Shown here: piece after piece, positions 23,095-31,215 of the stretch
Layout of the letters: the number at the start of each line of letters is the position of its first letter
How positions within the stretch are numbered: the stretch's first letter is position 1
Assembly: GCF_946480305.1 (NCBI RefSeq)
Contig: NZ_CAMLJQ010000006.1
Coordinates: 62,001-126,000 of the forward strand
Direction: 5' to 3'
Length of the DNA: 64,000 nucleotides
Source of the DNA: an uncultured Caldimonas sp.
GTDB taxonomy: Bacteria; Pseudomonadota; Gammaproteobacteria; Burkholderiales; Burkholderiaceae
Program-made: the position numbers and the translations under genes
The notes under the pieces: model-generated
Database searches by the model: none
Told to the model about the DNA's origin: nothing
The model's input: the letters and a program-made list of their open reading frames with translations, nothing else

Positions 23095-25284
23095 ATGGCT
23101 AAACCTTTATATTGGGCTGCAAGCTCCTTATGCTTGGCGCTCTCACTAGTGGGGTGTGGCGGCGGAAGCGGAAGTTCCTCTTCGAACACCGCCGCGGCAA
23201 GCACCGATGAAACCGAGGCGACCGACACCGAGTTGGAATTGGCCCCGCCCGATGTGGAATCTGCACAACGGGTGCAATCTTCCAGTTATTACACCGCACG
23301 CCCCATTTCGGTTTCGGTGACGGGCTCGGGACGTGTCACGGGCTCTGCTGGCGGCATCAATTGCGGCCTCAATTCGACAAACATTTGTACTGCCACTTTC
23401 TCCAAGTTAATGTATGTGAAGCTCACGGCGTCTCCTGCGCCCGGAGCCACATTTTTGGGGTGGTCCGGCAGCTGTCGTGGCACCAACCTCGTGTGCCGCG
23501 TTTCAAACGTTGTCGCACGTAATGTGGTGGCGAATTTTTCGACCGTCGCCGCACCCGTGGTCAGCTATTCACTGAACGCTTCCGTCTCCGGCAATGGGGC
23601 CGTCAAGAGCGGTGACGGTGCGATTGCGTGCGGTACGGCCGGGACGGCATGCAGTTCCAGCTACAAGGAAGGCACGTCGGTGGCACTGACCGCGAGTGCT
23701 CCCACCGGGTATACCTTCCAGGGGTGGAGCGGCGCGTGTTCTGGGACGGCTGCCAGTTGTTCGGTTGCGATGTCCTCGGCTAAGAGCGTGGCAGCGACCT
23801 TTGTCCAAACTCCGCCTGCGACCTATGCGTTGAATGTCGCAGTTTCCGGGACAGGTTCGGTGAAAAGCTCGCCTGGCGGCATCGATTGCGGCTCGACGGG
23901 CACGGCCTGCAAGGCGGTGTACGACGCAGGAGCCAGCGTCATCCTGACAGCTGCCGCGCCCACCGGGCAAGTGTTTCGCGGCTGGACGGGCTCTTGCAGT
24001 GGCACCAGCAATACGTGCACTGTCTCGATGACCGCGGCTCGCACGGCGGAGGCCGCGTTCGAACCGGTAACCAACAGTGGCACCGCGAGTGCAGCCTGCA
24101 GCACGGTCTATTCGTCGAGTTTGTCCCTCATCACGGGCAAGACGACCTCGACGATTCCCACTGTGGCGAAACCCGTAAAGGGACAGGCATTTTCCGAGCC
24201 GACGTACAAGACGTGCGTGACCAGGGTGACAGACCACGCGGTGGAACCGCCGGCGGGATTTGCGCGCAACGACTACTCGCGTCGGCAGGCGTTCAACGCG
24301 GACAGCTCGAAGTTGCTGGTGTACGCGCTGGACGGGTTCTGGCATGTGTATGACGCGCGGACGCTGGCGCACATCAAGCGGCTGACGGGCCCGGCAGGGG
24401 ATGCGGAGCCGCAGTGGCATTCGAGCGATCCGAACCTGCTGTACTACCTGCCGAGCAACGGCATCGGGATGAAGCTGTACGAGCTGAACGTGGCGACGGA
24501 CCAGTCGAGGGTGATCGGCGACTTCGCGGCAAGGCTGAAGGCGCGGTGGCCGACGGCAATGGCGTCGTGGACGAAGTCGGAAGGCTCACCGTCGGCGGAC
24601 GGGCGCTACTGGTGCTTCATGGTGGACGGCGACGGCTGGAACAGCGTGGGCGTGTTCACCTGGGACCGTGACACCAACACGATCACGGGCATGCGCGACA
24701 CGAACGGCAACCGGCCCGATCACCTGAGCATGAGCCCGAGCGGGAACTACTGCGTGGTGTCGTCAGACGATGCGAGCGGCACGGTGGCGTTCAGCCGGGA
24801 CTTCAGCCAGCAACGCAAGGTGCACCACAAGTCGGAGCACTCGGACATTGCGCTGGACGAGAACGGTGATGACGTGTACGTGGCGATCGACTACCAGTCG
24901 AACGCGGGCGACGTGTTCATGGTGAACCTGCGCACGGGGGTGAAGACGGTGTTGTTCCCGACCTACCTGAGCGGAACGGCGACGGCGCTGCACGTGTCGG
25001 GCAAGGCGTACAACAAGCGGGGGTGGGTAGTGATTTCTACCTACGCGGATGGAGGTGGATCGCTGCAGTGGATGCACCGCAAGGTGATGGCGGTGCAACT
25101 GAAGGCAGATCCGACGATCTACCACCTGGCGCACCATCATTCCAGCCCGGCGGGGTACTGGACGGAGCCGCACGCAAGCGTGAACCGGGACTTCACGAAG
25201 ATCCTGTTCAACTCCAACTGGGATCGCGCTTCCGAAGACATCGATGCCTACATGATCGAGCTCCCGGTGGGCGCCATCAAGTGA
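23095..25284 (+). CDS. Lipoprotein with three InlB-type beta repeats and a beta-propeller-like C-terminal domain
   Basis: This 729-residue paralogue of the gene at 21095 has a signal peptide with lipobox SLVGC near residue 21, then a Ser/Ala/acidic linker. Three tandem divergent InlB-like repeats follow at about 72-150, 157-238 and 242-324. Each has a GSG/GNG-x-V start, a CG...C pair, a TGYTFQGWSG-like turn and a second Cys pair, so each repeat may hold disulfides. The propeller-like domain is virtually identical to that of the first lipoprotein. The two differ at the extreme C-terminus (LPVGAIK here, LPASWN there). I infer a surface protein that binds or processes EPS; no enzyme activity is established. 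The gene is followed by a good terminator. Confidence 0.8.
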   Translation: MAKPLYWAASSLCLALSLVGCGGGSGSSSSNTAAASTDETEATDTELELAPPDVESAQRVQSSSYYTARPISVSVTGSGRVTGSAGGINCGLNSTNICTATFSKLMYVKLTASPAPGATFLGWSGSCRGTNLVCRVSNVVARNVVANFSTVAAPVVSYSLNASVSGNGAVKSGDGAIACGTAGTACSSSYKEGTSVALTASAPTGYTFQGWSGACSGTAASCSVAMSSAKSVAATFVQTPPATYALNVAVSGTGSVKSSPGGIDCGSTGTACKAVYDAGASVILTAAAPTGQVFRGWTGSCSGTSNTCTVSMTAARTAEAAFEPVTNSGTASAACSTVYSSSLSLITGKTTSTIPTVAKPVKGQAFSEPTYKTCVTRVTDHAVEPPAGFARNDYSRRQAFNADSSKLLVYALDGFWHVYDARTLAHIKRLTGPAGDAEPQWHSSDPNLLYYLPSNGIGMKLYELNVATDQSRVIGDFAARLKARWPTAMASWTKSEGSPSADGRYWCFMVDGDGWNSVGVFTWDRDTNTITGMRDTNGNRPDHLSMSPSGNYCVVSSDDASGTVAFSRDFSQQRKVHHKSEHSDIALDENGDDVYVAIDYQSNAGDVFMVNLRTGVKTVLFPTYLSGTATALHVSGKAYNKRGWVVISTYADGGGSLQWMHRKVMAVQLKADPTIYHLAHHHSSPAGYWTEPHASVNRDFTKILFNSNWDRASEDIDAYMIELPVGAIK
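24202..25245 (+). repeat. Copy 2 of the 1,044-bp direct repeat
   Basis: This is the partner of 21647-22690. Homology fades quickly on both sides: upstream GGCATTTTCCGA is still shared, and downstream the match ends within the codons for the MIEL block. No transposase, target-site duplication or terminal inverted repeat is visible at the edges, so homologous recombination between paralogues is more likely than transposition. Confidence 0.9.
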
Positions 25285-25313
25285 TGCAGACCAGATAACT
25301 GTCTGGAGCAAGG

Positions 25314-25341
25314 AACGCCCTGCATTCGCAGGGCGTTTTAC
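25314..25341 (+). terminator. Rho-independent terminator after the second propeller lipoprotein
   Basis: AACGCCCTGC (25314-25323) and GCAGGGCGTT (25328-25337) form a 10-bp stem with an ATTC loop, then TTAC TTTC. It lies 29 bases after the + strand stop and just before the converging - strand operon ends at 25346, so it separates the two transcription units. Confidence 0.85.
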
Positions 25342-25345
25342 TTTC

Positions 25346-26485
25346 TCATCGCGGGCAACTGGACCGTGTCACTGGTGCACCCGCCAGTTCGTGGCTGGGG
25401 TCGATGCTCCCGATGGCTGCATGCAGTGTGCGCGCCAGCCGCAACGGCTCGTTGAAGCGCACCCTCGCGTCGAATGATGCTTCTGTCGCGATGCGCGCGC
25501 GAGCATGTTCGTTCAACTCGAATGCGTGCTTCAACGCCTCGGCCCAAGCGTCGACCGTGGCCTCGTGCACGAGAAACCCATTGATCCCGTCACGGAGGTA
25601 GATGCGCGGACCAATGGAGTCGGTGGCAACCACCGGCTTGCCAAAGTGCATTGCGTTGAGGATGCTTTGGTCGGCGGTGGACCGAGTCAAACCCTGCTCG
25701 ATCGGCATTGCAAACACTCGGCAGGCGGCCATCTGATGGATGTATTGCTCGTTCGACCAGTCGGTATGCAGGGTGATATTGGGGTGGCGCGCTACCCGGG
25801 CTGCGAACTCTGCAGTCACTTGCGACTTCGGTATGCCGATCTTCACGGGCAACCCGGTACGACCGGCGGCCTCCAGGAAGAGGTTGTAGTCGCGAAAGGA
25901 GAACCCGCCGGTGAGTATGAAGTCGCCTTCAGCGACTGGGGCGGGCAACTGATAGCCGAGCAGAGAGGTCGACCAGGGAATGGCGTGCAGTCGATCGAGC
26001 GGGATGCCGAAGATCTGCTGATACAACGGGCCTTCTTCCTGGGAATGCGGTTGAACTTGCACGACCAGCCTCCGCGCCAGGCGAAGCAAGAGCTTTTGCA
26101 GCTTGTGCGCAGTGCCATCAGCTCGTTGCCAGTGCGCATCGACGATCACGTGGGGCGTACGGATCCAGGGGCACAGTCCTGCCACTGCGGCATAGATCAG
26201 GTCTGCTCGCTCGCCGCCGGCCAGCAGCACCAAGTCGTAGCGGTGGGCTCGGGCGAGTAGGCGGAAGACGAGAAACACGTCTGGAATGCCGGCCCGTTTG
26301 GTGAGCCTCGACAGCAGATTGGGGCGGGGTGCCAACGTGCGGGTCACGCGTGTCCAGAACGCGACCTTTCGATATGGCAGGGTAGACAAAATGGATCTCG
26401 AGGCGGCGCTGCGCTCGACCTTCTCGATCCATGCGGATTGTTCTTGGAGATGCGGTCGACAGAGTTCTTCGAGTTCGAATGACAT
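25346..26485 (-). CDS. Glycosyltransferase (GT4-like), last gene of the NRPS operon
   Basis: This is a 379-residue probable GT-B glycosyltransferase. Recognisable parts are VIVDAHWQRADG in the N-terminal half, DFILTGGFSFRDYNLFLEAA near residue 190, and the donor-site region TADQSILNAMHFGKPVVATDSIG near 285. That region is followed by RDGINGFLVHEATVDAWAEAL, typical of GT4. The usual first-Glu of EX7E is replaced (QSILNAM), so it is a divergent member. GGGAGG directly precedes the start. It is the promoter-distal gene of a seven-gene - strand unit, 24 bases after the YdcF-like gene. I infer a sugar-transfer step tied to the peptide product or to EPS decoration; donor and acceptor are unknown. 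Confidence 0.75.
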   Translation of the reverse strand: MSFELEELCRPHLQEQSAWIEKVERSAASRSILSTLPYRKVAFWTRVTRTLAPRPNLLSRLTKRAGIPDVFLVFRLLARAHRYDLVLLAGGERADLIYAAVAGLCPWIRTPHVIVDAHWQRADGTAHKLQKLLLRLARRLVVQVQPHSQEEGPLYQQIFGIPLDRLHAIPWSTSLLGYQLPAPVAEGDFILTGGFSFRDYNLFLEAAGRTGLPVKIGIPKSQVTAEFAARVARHPNITLHTDWSNEQYIHQMAACRVFAMPIEQGLTRSTADQSILNAMHFGKPVVATDSIGPRIYLRDGINGFLVHEATVDAWAEALKHAFELNEHARARIATEASFDARVRFNEPLRLARTLHAAIGSIDPSHELAGAPVTRSSCPR

Positions 26486-26509
26486 GGAACCTCCCGGGCA
26501 TTTGATTTG

Positions 26510-27295
26510 TTATTGAGCGGGCGAAAGGGCCCAGCCCCTGAGCTTGTAATAGTACAGGCCGATCATTTCGTGCAGGGCGTCGGCAAACAAGCGCGGACCC
26601 CCGTTGTTGGGAAGCCAGGCGCGCCATGTGGGACTTTCGTTCTGACGATAGTCGCAGCGCCAAGGCCGGACTTCCCAGCCGAGATGCTGGGCGACCGCCA
26701 AGGCACGGTTCATGTGCATCGCACTGGTGACGAGCCAGACGGGGCCCCGGCTGCTATCTACGGCGCGCTTGGCGTGAAGGAGATCCTCATACGTACGAGC
26801 GGACCGCGGGCTCACGATGATGGCCTCCTTCGGCACGCCCATCGATTGCGCCACCGAGGCCATCACCCCCGCGAAGGACAGCGCGGCGTCGATGTCGTGG
26901 GGGCCTCCTGCCATGACGATGCGCCCGCCGGTCCTGCGCCACAGCGAGACCGCGGCCTCGACGCGCTCCCAGCCGTTGATGTCGAGCCGCGTCTGCCGCA
27001 TTCCGCCCCGGAGCCAGACTTCACCGCTGGCCAGAACAACGATCACCGTTTCCGGGTTGTGCTCGACGGTCTCTACGGTGGCTGCGGGCGGCCCTTCCAA
27101 CGAGCGAACCAGCAGGTTGGCCAGGACCGGGGTGCTGGCGAGCCAGCTCCAACAGGCGAGCGCAAGGAGCACATGGCGGAACCGACGCAGCCCGCAGGCA
27201 GGCCGGACATAGGCAAGCACGGCCAGGATCACGAGGATCAACACGAGGTAGATGGGGCCGGGCAGCAACAGCTCCGGCGCAGCGGTGACGAACAT
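26510..27295 (-). CDS. YdcF/ElyC-like DUF218 membrane protein
   Basis: This 261-residue protein has two N-terminal membrane helices (GPIYLVLILVILAVLAYV, then HVLLALACWSWLASTPVLANLLV). The periplasmic DUF218 domain begins at VIVVLASGEVWLRGG. It contains GGRIVMAGGPHDIDAAL, a central RSARTYEDLLHAKRAV block (the S-x-x-T-x-E family motif) and LVTSAMHMNRAL. Relatives such as ElyC and SanA are implicated in envelope or peptidoglycan-related polysaccharide steps, but their chemistry is not settled. Copies are frequent in EPS loci. A run of nine G (C on the coding strand) lies 7 bases upstream of its start codon, where a ribosome-binding site would be expected. I see no good Shine-Dalgarno. Confidence 0.82.
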   Translation of the reverse strand: MFVTAAPELLLPGPIYLVLILVILAVLAYVRPACGLRRFRHVLLALACWSWLASTPVLANLLVRSLEGPPAATVETVEHNPETVIVVLASGEVWLRGGMRQTRLDINGWERVEAAVSLWRRTGGRIVMAGGPHDIDAALSFAGVMASVAQSMGVPKEAIIVSPRSARTYEDLLHAKRAVDSSRGPVWLVTSAMHMNRALAVAQHLGWEVRPWRCDYRQNESPTWRAWLPNNGGPRLFADALHEMIGLYYYKLRGWALSPAQ

Positions 27296-27302
27296 CTGGC
27301 GA

Positions 27303-27311
27303 GGGGGGGGG
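27303..27311. repeat. G9 homopolymer tract in the ribosome-binding region of the ydcF-like gene
   Basis: Nine consecutive G on the + strand (C9 on the coding - strand) lie 7 bases before the start codon at 27295. Homopolymers of this length can slip during replication and would change leader spacing. No phase variation is shown here; it could be simple drift in a GC-rich genome. Confidence 0.6.
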
Positions 27312-27336
27312 TGGAGAACGAGCAGTGGTTTCGCTG

Positions 27337-28704
27337 TCAGCGCGAGGGCTGCAGCGCGTGGGGCGGCACGAGCATCATGTAGGTGTCGACGTCGGTTTCG
27401 CTGTTCACACCCCAGTTGGAGTTGAACAGTACCCGGGTGAAATCACGGTTGACCGATGCGTGCGGCTCGGTCCAGTACTTCGCGTAGCGGCTTTGGTGGA
27501 AGCCGAGGTTGACGATCTGCGGCTTCGCTTTGAGTTCCACTGCCAGCAGTTTCTGATGCAGCCATTGGCGGCCGCCTTTGCCGCCGTCGGCATAGGTCGA
27601 GACAAGCACCCAACCCGGCCTGTTGTACGCCTTGCCGGAGATGTGCAGCGCGGTCGCCGTGTTGTGAAGGTAGGTTTCGAGGAGCACGGTGCGTTGTCCG
27701 GTGCGCAGGTTGACCATGAACACCGGCCCTCCGCGCTCCTCGTAGTCGATCGCGACGTAGGCGTCGTCACCATCGGCTGTGAGTGCGATATCGGAGTGTT
27801 CGCTCTTCGATTGCAGTTTTCTGGCGTTCTTGAAATCACGCGTGAACGCGACAGGCCCGTCGAGCCATGAGACAACTGCGTATTTTCCAGTCGGACTCAT
27901 GCTGATGTGGTCCGGGCGCTCTTTGCCTTCGCGCGCGAGGTCATAGGTGGTGATGATGCGGTCTTCGGCGAGATCGTAAGTGAACAGGCCCAGTCCTTTC
28001 CAGTCCGGCCCGTCCACCAGGAAGGCCCAATAGCGGCCGTCGGCCGAGGGGGAGCCCTCGGAACGCGTCCAGACGCTTTGCGCCTTGGGCCAGATCTGCC
28101 GGATGCGGGACGAAAAATCGGCCACGTCGCTGGCCAGGCCAGTGCCGACGTGCAGTTGACGCAGCTTCATCCCGACCCCGTAGTTGGGAAGGAAGTAGAG
28201 CAGTTCCGGGTTGGTTGGATGCCACTGCGGTTCGGCGTCGCCCACCATGGGGGACAGCGCGTACAGGTGTTGCAGCGTTCGTGCATCGTAGAGATGCCAG
28301 TTGCCGTCCTGCGCAACGACCAGCAGCTTGCTCTCGTCCGCATTGAAAGATTGGCGCCGCGAGTAGTCTGCGCGAGCGAACCCTTTCGGCGGTTCCTGAT
28401 CGTGCTCGGTGACTCGCACGATGCAGGTTCCGTATGCCGCGTCGAGGAAGGGCAAGCCCTTGCTGGGGCGAGTGCCGGCGGCCGGCAGGGGGGCGAAATG
28501 CATGCCGACGGTAGGGCGCCACTCGGCCGCGTGTCGCGGCGAGCAAAGGGCCGATACCGTCGGCAGAAGCGACGAGCTGCTGCGAGCGGCCGTTGTGCTG
28601 GAGGCGCTGTTTGGCGCCGCGCCGACGCTTGCGGCAACCAGGCACAAACTGCTCAGCAAGGAAACCAGCGCGACACGCGACCCTGCCAGTGATGGAAATT
28701 TCAT
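27337..28704 (-). CDS. Exported beta-propeller-like protein, third paralogue (no InlB repeats)
   Basis: This 455-residue protein has a Sec signal peptide (VALVSLLSSLCLVAASVGAAP) and no lipobox. It goes almost directly to the propeller-like domain shared with the lipoproteins at 21095 and 23095. Matching blocks are GFARADYSRRQSFNADESKLLVV, VGDAEPQWHPTNPELLYFLP, SEGSPSADGRYWAFLVDG, SEHSDIALTADGDDAYVAIDY and YWTEPHASVNRDFTRVLFNSNW. It is clearly diverged in DNA, so it is not part of the recent 1,044-bp duplication. A GAGGAG 8 bases before the ATG sets the start, and the upstream hydrolase ends 12 bases away. Membership of the NRPS operon links this propeller family to the peptide system. A PL22-like lyase or binding role is conjecture. 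Confidence 0.8.
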   Translation of the reverse strand: MKFPSLAGSRVALVSLLSSLCLVAASVGAAPNSASSTTAARSSSSLLPTVSALCSPRHAAEWRPTVGMHFAPLPAAGTRPSKGLPFLDAAYGTCIVRVTEHDQEPPKGFARADYSRRQSFNADESKLLVVAQDGNWHLYDARTLQHLYALSPMVGDAEPQWHPTNPELLYFLPNYGVGMKLRQLHVGTGLASDVADFSSRIRQIWPKAQSVWTRSEGSPSADGRYWAFLVDGPDWKGLGLFTYDLAEDRIITTYDLAREGKERPDHISMSPTGKYAVVSWLDGPVAFTRDFKNARKLQSKSEHSDIALTADGDDAYVAIDYEERGGPVFMVNLRTGQRTVLLETYLHNTATALHISGKAYNRPGWVLVSTYADGGKGGRQWLHQKLLAVELKAKPQIVNLGFHQSRYAKYWTEPHASVNRDFTRVLFNSNWGVNSETDVDTYMMLVPPHALQPSR

Positions 28705-28716
28705 TCGTTCTGCTCC

Positions 28717-29598
28717 TCAAGCCGCATTCCGCTGTTCCGACACCGCCCCCAGGCGATCGCTGACGGCCTGCGCCCAGTCGCCCACCCACTCGAGAACCTG
28801 CCGCTGGGCGGTCAGCGGCGTCACGGTGTGGTCGACCTGCGGCGCGAACTCGCAGCGAACCTGACGTGCGAAGCGGTATCCGCCGAACACGTCATTGAAC
28901 TGCTCCGGGTAGTTGTAGGTGTTGAGCAGGCTGCCGGAATACACGAGGAACAACCCGACTCCGCGATCGACGAGGGTTTGCAGCGAGGCAGCAAACTCGG
29001 CGGCGGGGGGGACGTGTCGACCGTAGTCTACGGAACGGTCCTCTTCGGCAGTCGGGCGGAGTAGCGCGAGTGCCCGCCGCGGCAACGCTGCCATCCGGCC
29101 CGCAAGCCACTGCAACGAGGACATCACCCCGCGTTGCTTGAACTTGCGCCGATACAGCAGCCAGCGCGTCTTGCTCGTAGGGTAGGCGTAGGGATCAAGC
29201 ATCCACAGCCCCACCACGCGGTCGTCTTCCAGTGCGCAGCCCACCCCGTGGTCCGCGCCCGAACAGATGCCGAAGATCAGGAAGTACCGCACGCCGGCGG
29301 TACGCTCCATGTGGTCCATCGCCGCTTTGAGGTCGGCAATCGCCTGTGCGCGGTAGGGAGCAGAGCTGCTGGAACTGCGGCTGTCTCCCTGGCCGGAAAG
29401 ATCGAACCGCATGCTTGCGAAACCCAGCGAGGCCAGGTGGCGGGCCACCTTGACGTTGATGCGATGCGGCCCGATGCGTTGCACGACGCCGGCGTTGAAC
29501 AGCACGACGCCCACCGGACGCAGCGATTCGGGCTCCGGCAGGGTCAAGGTGCCGATCAGGTGCCGTTCGGCACCGAAGACCAGGGGGATCTCGCTCAT
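28717..29598 (-). CDS. Alpha/beta hydrolase, exosortase A system-associated hydrolase 1-like
   Basis: This alpha/beta-fold hydrolase of about 293 residues resembles XrtA-associated hydrolase 1. The start MSEIPLVFGAERHLIGTLT overlaps the upstream gene by 4 bases (ATGA). Visible family features are VVLFNAGVVQRIGPHRINVKVARHLASLGF near residue 35, MRFDLSGQGDS near 65, and FLIFGICSGADHG near 105. The nucleophile elbow is therefore G-I-C-S-G, placing Cys where most hydrolases have Ser. A late His in PQVDHTVTPLTAQ near 265 fits the catalytic His. In ordinary XrtA loci such hydrolases sit beside an acyl-CoA ligase and carrier protein. Here they sit beside an NRPS that has no thioesterase, so off-loading or editing of the peptide is a reasonable inference. 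Confidence 0.82.
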   Translation of the reverse strand: MSEIPLVFGAERHLIGTLTLPEPESLRPVGVVLFNAGVVQRIGPHRINVKVARHLASLGFASMRFDLSGQGDSRSSSSSAPYRAQAIADLKAAMDHMERTAGVRYFLIFGICSGADHGVGCALEDDRVVGLWMLDPYAYPTSKTRWLLYRRKFKQRGVMSSLQWLAGRMAALPRRALALLRPTAEEDRSVDYGRHVPPAAEFAASLQTLVDRGVGLFLVYSGSLLNTYNYPEQFNDVFGGYRFARQVRCEFAPQVDHTVTPLTAQRQVLEWVGDWAQAVSDRLGAVSEQRNAA

Positions 29599-30398
29599 CG
29601 GGCGGCCTCGATGAGCGAAGTAACGAGGTGCAGGACATCGGGCGGGACGAGCGAGGTGTTCAGCGCTTCCTCCGATACCCAATCGAAGTGATGCTCGAAA
29701 TCGATGGTTTCCATATTGCCGCCGGCGTCGCGCACTGTCGTCGCGAGCGCAGTTGCCTCGGTGTTGCCGCGTGGTGCGATGAGCGTATAGGCAGTTGCGG
29801 ATGCGGCGACCTGTTGTGCCAGGTCGAGCGAGTTCAACTGTTGCCGGAATGCGGGTCCGACGCCGAAGCCCAGCGCTTCATCCTCGTGTTCGCCTTGCAA
29901 GAGCGCCGCCGGGGCGATGCTGTAGCTCTCGCTGATGGCCCTCAGGTGCATGACCTTCAGGTGTTCGAGGTAGCGCTTGCCGGACACGATCGGCTCCCAT
30001 AGCAGCACGCGCGCCGGAGCGCTCCGTACGTCCCCGGCGGCCAACATGGCGAGCGTGGCGCCAAGGCGTGCACCGAACCAGATCGCCCGGGAGCAGCCCG
30101 ATCGCCGCGTCAACTCGTCGTGAGCTGATGCCACGTCCTTGCGCCAACCGACGATATCGCCGGCCTCGTCCTGGCCGGCGGAGTCTCCGCAGCCGTAGTA
30201 GTCGAATCGCAGCACGTGCAATCCGGCGCGCGCGAGCCGGTCGGCAAGCACCCGGAACATGCGGTGCGTGCGTACCGCTTCCTGCCCGAAAGGATTGCAG
30301 ATCAGGACGGCCGCGTGGCTGCTCGCACCAGTGCTCGCGGGTGGATGGTGGAGCCCGAACATCTGTCGGGAGGGAGAGCCGAATCGGAAAGGGAGCAT
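29595..30398 (-). CDS. Alpha/beta hydrolase, exosortase A system-associated hydrolase 2-like
   Basis: This 267-residue alpha/beta-fold protein starts MLPFRFGSPSRQMFGLHHPP. It contains VLICNPFGQEAVRTHRMFRVLADRLARAG and VLRFDYYGCGDSAGQ, the hallmarks of XrtA-associated hydrolase 2. The expected nucleophile elbow reads WFGARLGATLA, so Arg occupies the usual Ser position. Unless another residue serves, it may be inactive or a partner of hydrolase 1. A late FEHHFDW could supply His. The open frame extends far upstream over the phosphopantetheinyl transferase gene; the start at 30398 is chosen because homology begins there and the preceding gene ends 16 bases away. It is translationally coupled to hydrolase 1. 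Confidence 0.82.
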   Translation of the reverse strand: MLPFRFGSPSRQMFGLHHPPASTGASSHAAVLICNPFGQEAVRTHRMFRVLADRLARAGLHVLRFDYYGCGDSAGQDEAGDIVGWRKDVASAHDELTRRSGCSRAIWFGARLGATLAMLAAGDVRSAPARVLLWEPIVSGKRYLEHLKVMHLRAISESYSIAPAALLQGEHEDEALGFGVGPAFRQQLNSLDLAQQVAASATAYTLIAPRGNTEATALATTVRDAGGNMETIDFEHHFDWVSEEALNTSLVPPDVLHLVTSLIEAAR

Positions 30399-30414
30399 GG
30401 TTGCAGAAGAGGGT

Positions 30415-31110
30415 TCACGCTCGCATCGCGGGTGGAGTGTGCGTCGACTCGACCACGTGCGCCAGGGCGCACAGGGTGGCGTCGTCGAGGAGGAGCGACC
30501 ATACACGAACCGTGGTGATCTGCCCGCGCCAGTGCAGTTGCGTGACACGCTCGTCTGGCTCGAGACCGGCGTGGAAGCTTTCAGGTGCAACGCTGAGCCC
30601 TGAGCCGAGGGCTTTGAGGCACGCTTCTTTGCGCGTCCACCCGCGCAGGAAGGCGGCATCTCGTTGCCTTGCAGGCGTGCGGGCCAGTTGGGCCTGCTCG
30701 GCAGGCGTGAAGTTGCGGGCAGCGAGTTCGGTTGCATCGGACATCGGGCGCAGCATCTCCACGTCGATGCCGATTTCGCCGGAAGGGCACAGCGCGATGA
30801 GGACAGTGTCTTGGCTATGGCTCATGTTGAAAGCCAGGGTGACCTCGTTGTGATCCAGGTAGGGCTTGCCGTGCGCGCCTTCGAGAAAGCGAAGTGCTCG
30901 GGCCGGGAGACCGGTCGCCCGGGCGAGCACCTGGCGCAACTGGTCGTGGGCCGACAGGTATCGCCGCCTGTCGCGCTCGAACACGAACCTTGCGGCCCGC
31001 GCGCGCTCTGAGTCGGACAGACCCTGCATGGCCGATTCATCCGGATGCGAGTCCAGGCTGCCGCGCCATAGCTGGAACGGGGCAGGGACGGGAACAGCTT
31101 GCATCGCCAT
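30415..31110 (-). CDS. 4'-phosphopantetheinyl transferase (Sfp type)
   Basis: This 231-residue Sfp-superfamily enzyme moves phosphopantetheine from CoA to a Ser of carrier domains. The N-terminal half has FVFERDRRRYLSAHDQLRQVLA, followed by GKPYL and FNMSHSQDTVLIAL. The Mg-binding motifs GIDVEMLRPM near residue 112 and WTRKEACLKALGSGLSV near 158 are intact. It lies 105 bases downstream of the megasynthase gene and in the same operon, so its obvious substrates are the four carrier domains of that protein. ATG 31110 is preferred over 31146 and 31104. The weak ribosome-binding site (AAAAGAA) may limit its level. Its presence supports that the NRPS is functional rather than decaying. Confidence 0.92.
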   Translation of the reverse strand: MAMQAVPVPAPFQLWRGSLDSHPDESAMQGLSDSERARAARFVFERDRRRYLSAHDQLRQVLARATGLPARALRFLEGAHGKPYLDHNEVTLAFNMSHSQDTVLIALCPSGEIGIDVEMLRPMSDATELAARNFTPAEQAQLARTPARQRDAAFLRGWTRKEACLKALGSGLSVAPESFHAGLEPDERVTQLHWRGQITTVRVWSLLLDDATLCALAHVVESTHTPPAMRA

Positions 31111-31215
31111 TTCTTTTGTGGACGTTTCAGTGCGGGCGCATGACACGAGCGTGCCGGCCAGATGCCGTAGAGGCCCGCGGGCTCGAAGATCAGCGCAATG
31201 TCCATTGTTCCCTGT

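Noticed and set aside
23300..24070. CRISPR-like array in the repeat part of the second lipoprotein
   Set aside because: The repeats are about 240 bases, in frame and degenerate at DNA level. They are protein-domain repeats, not short identical repeats with spacers.
21647..25245. Insertion sequence or transposon as the cause of the large direct repeat
   Set aside because: The repeat encodes only the propeller domain. No transposase, terminal inverted repeats or target-site duplication is seen at its edges.
30399..30737. N-terminal extension of hydrolase 2 over the phosphopantetheinyl transferase gene
   Set aside because: The extra residues show no homology and overlap an intact gene in another frame; family homology starts at 30398.
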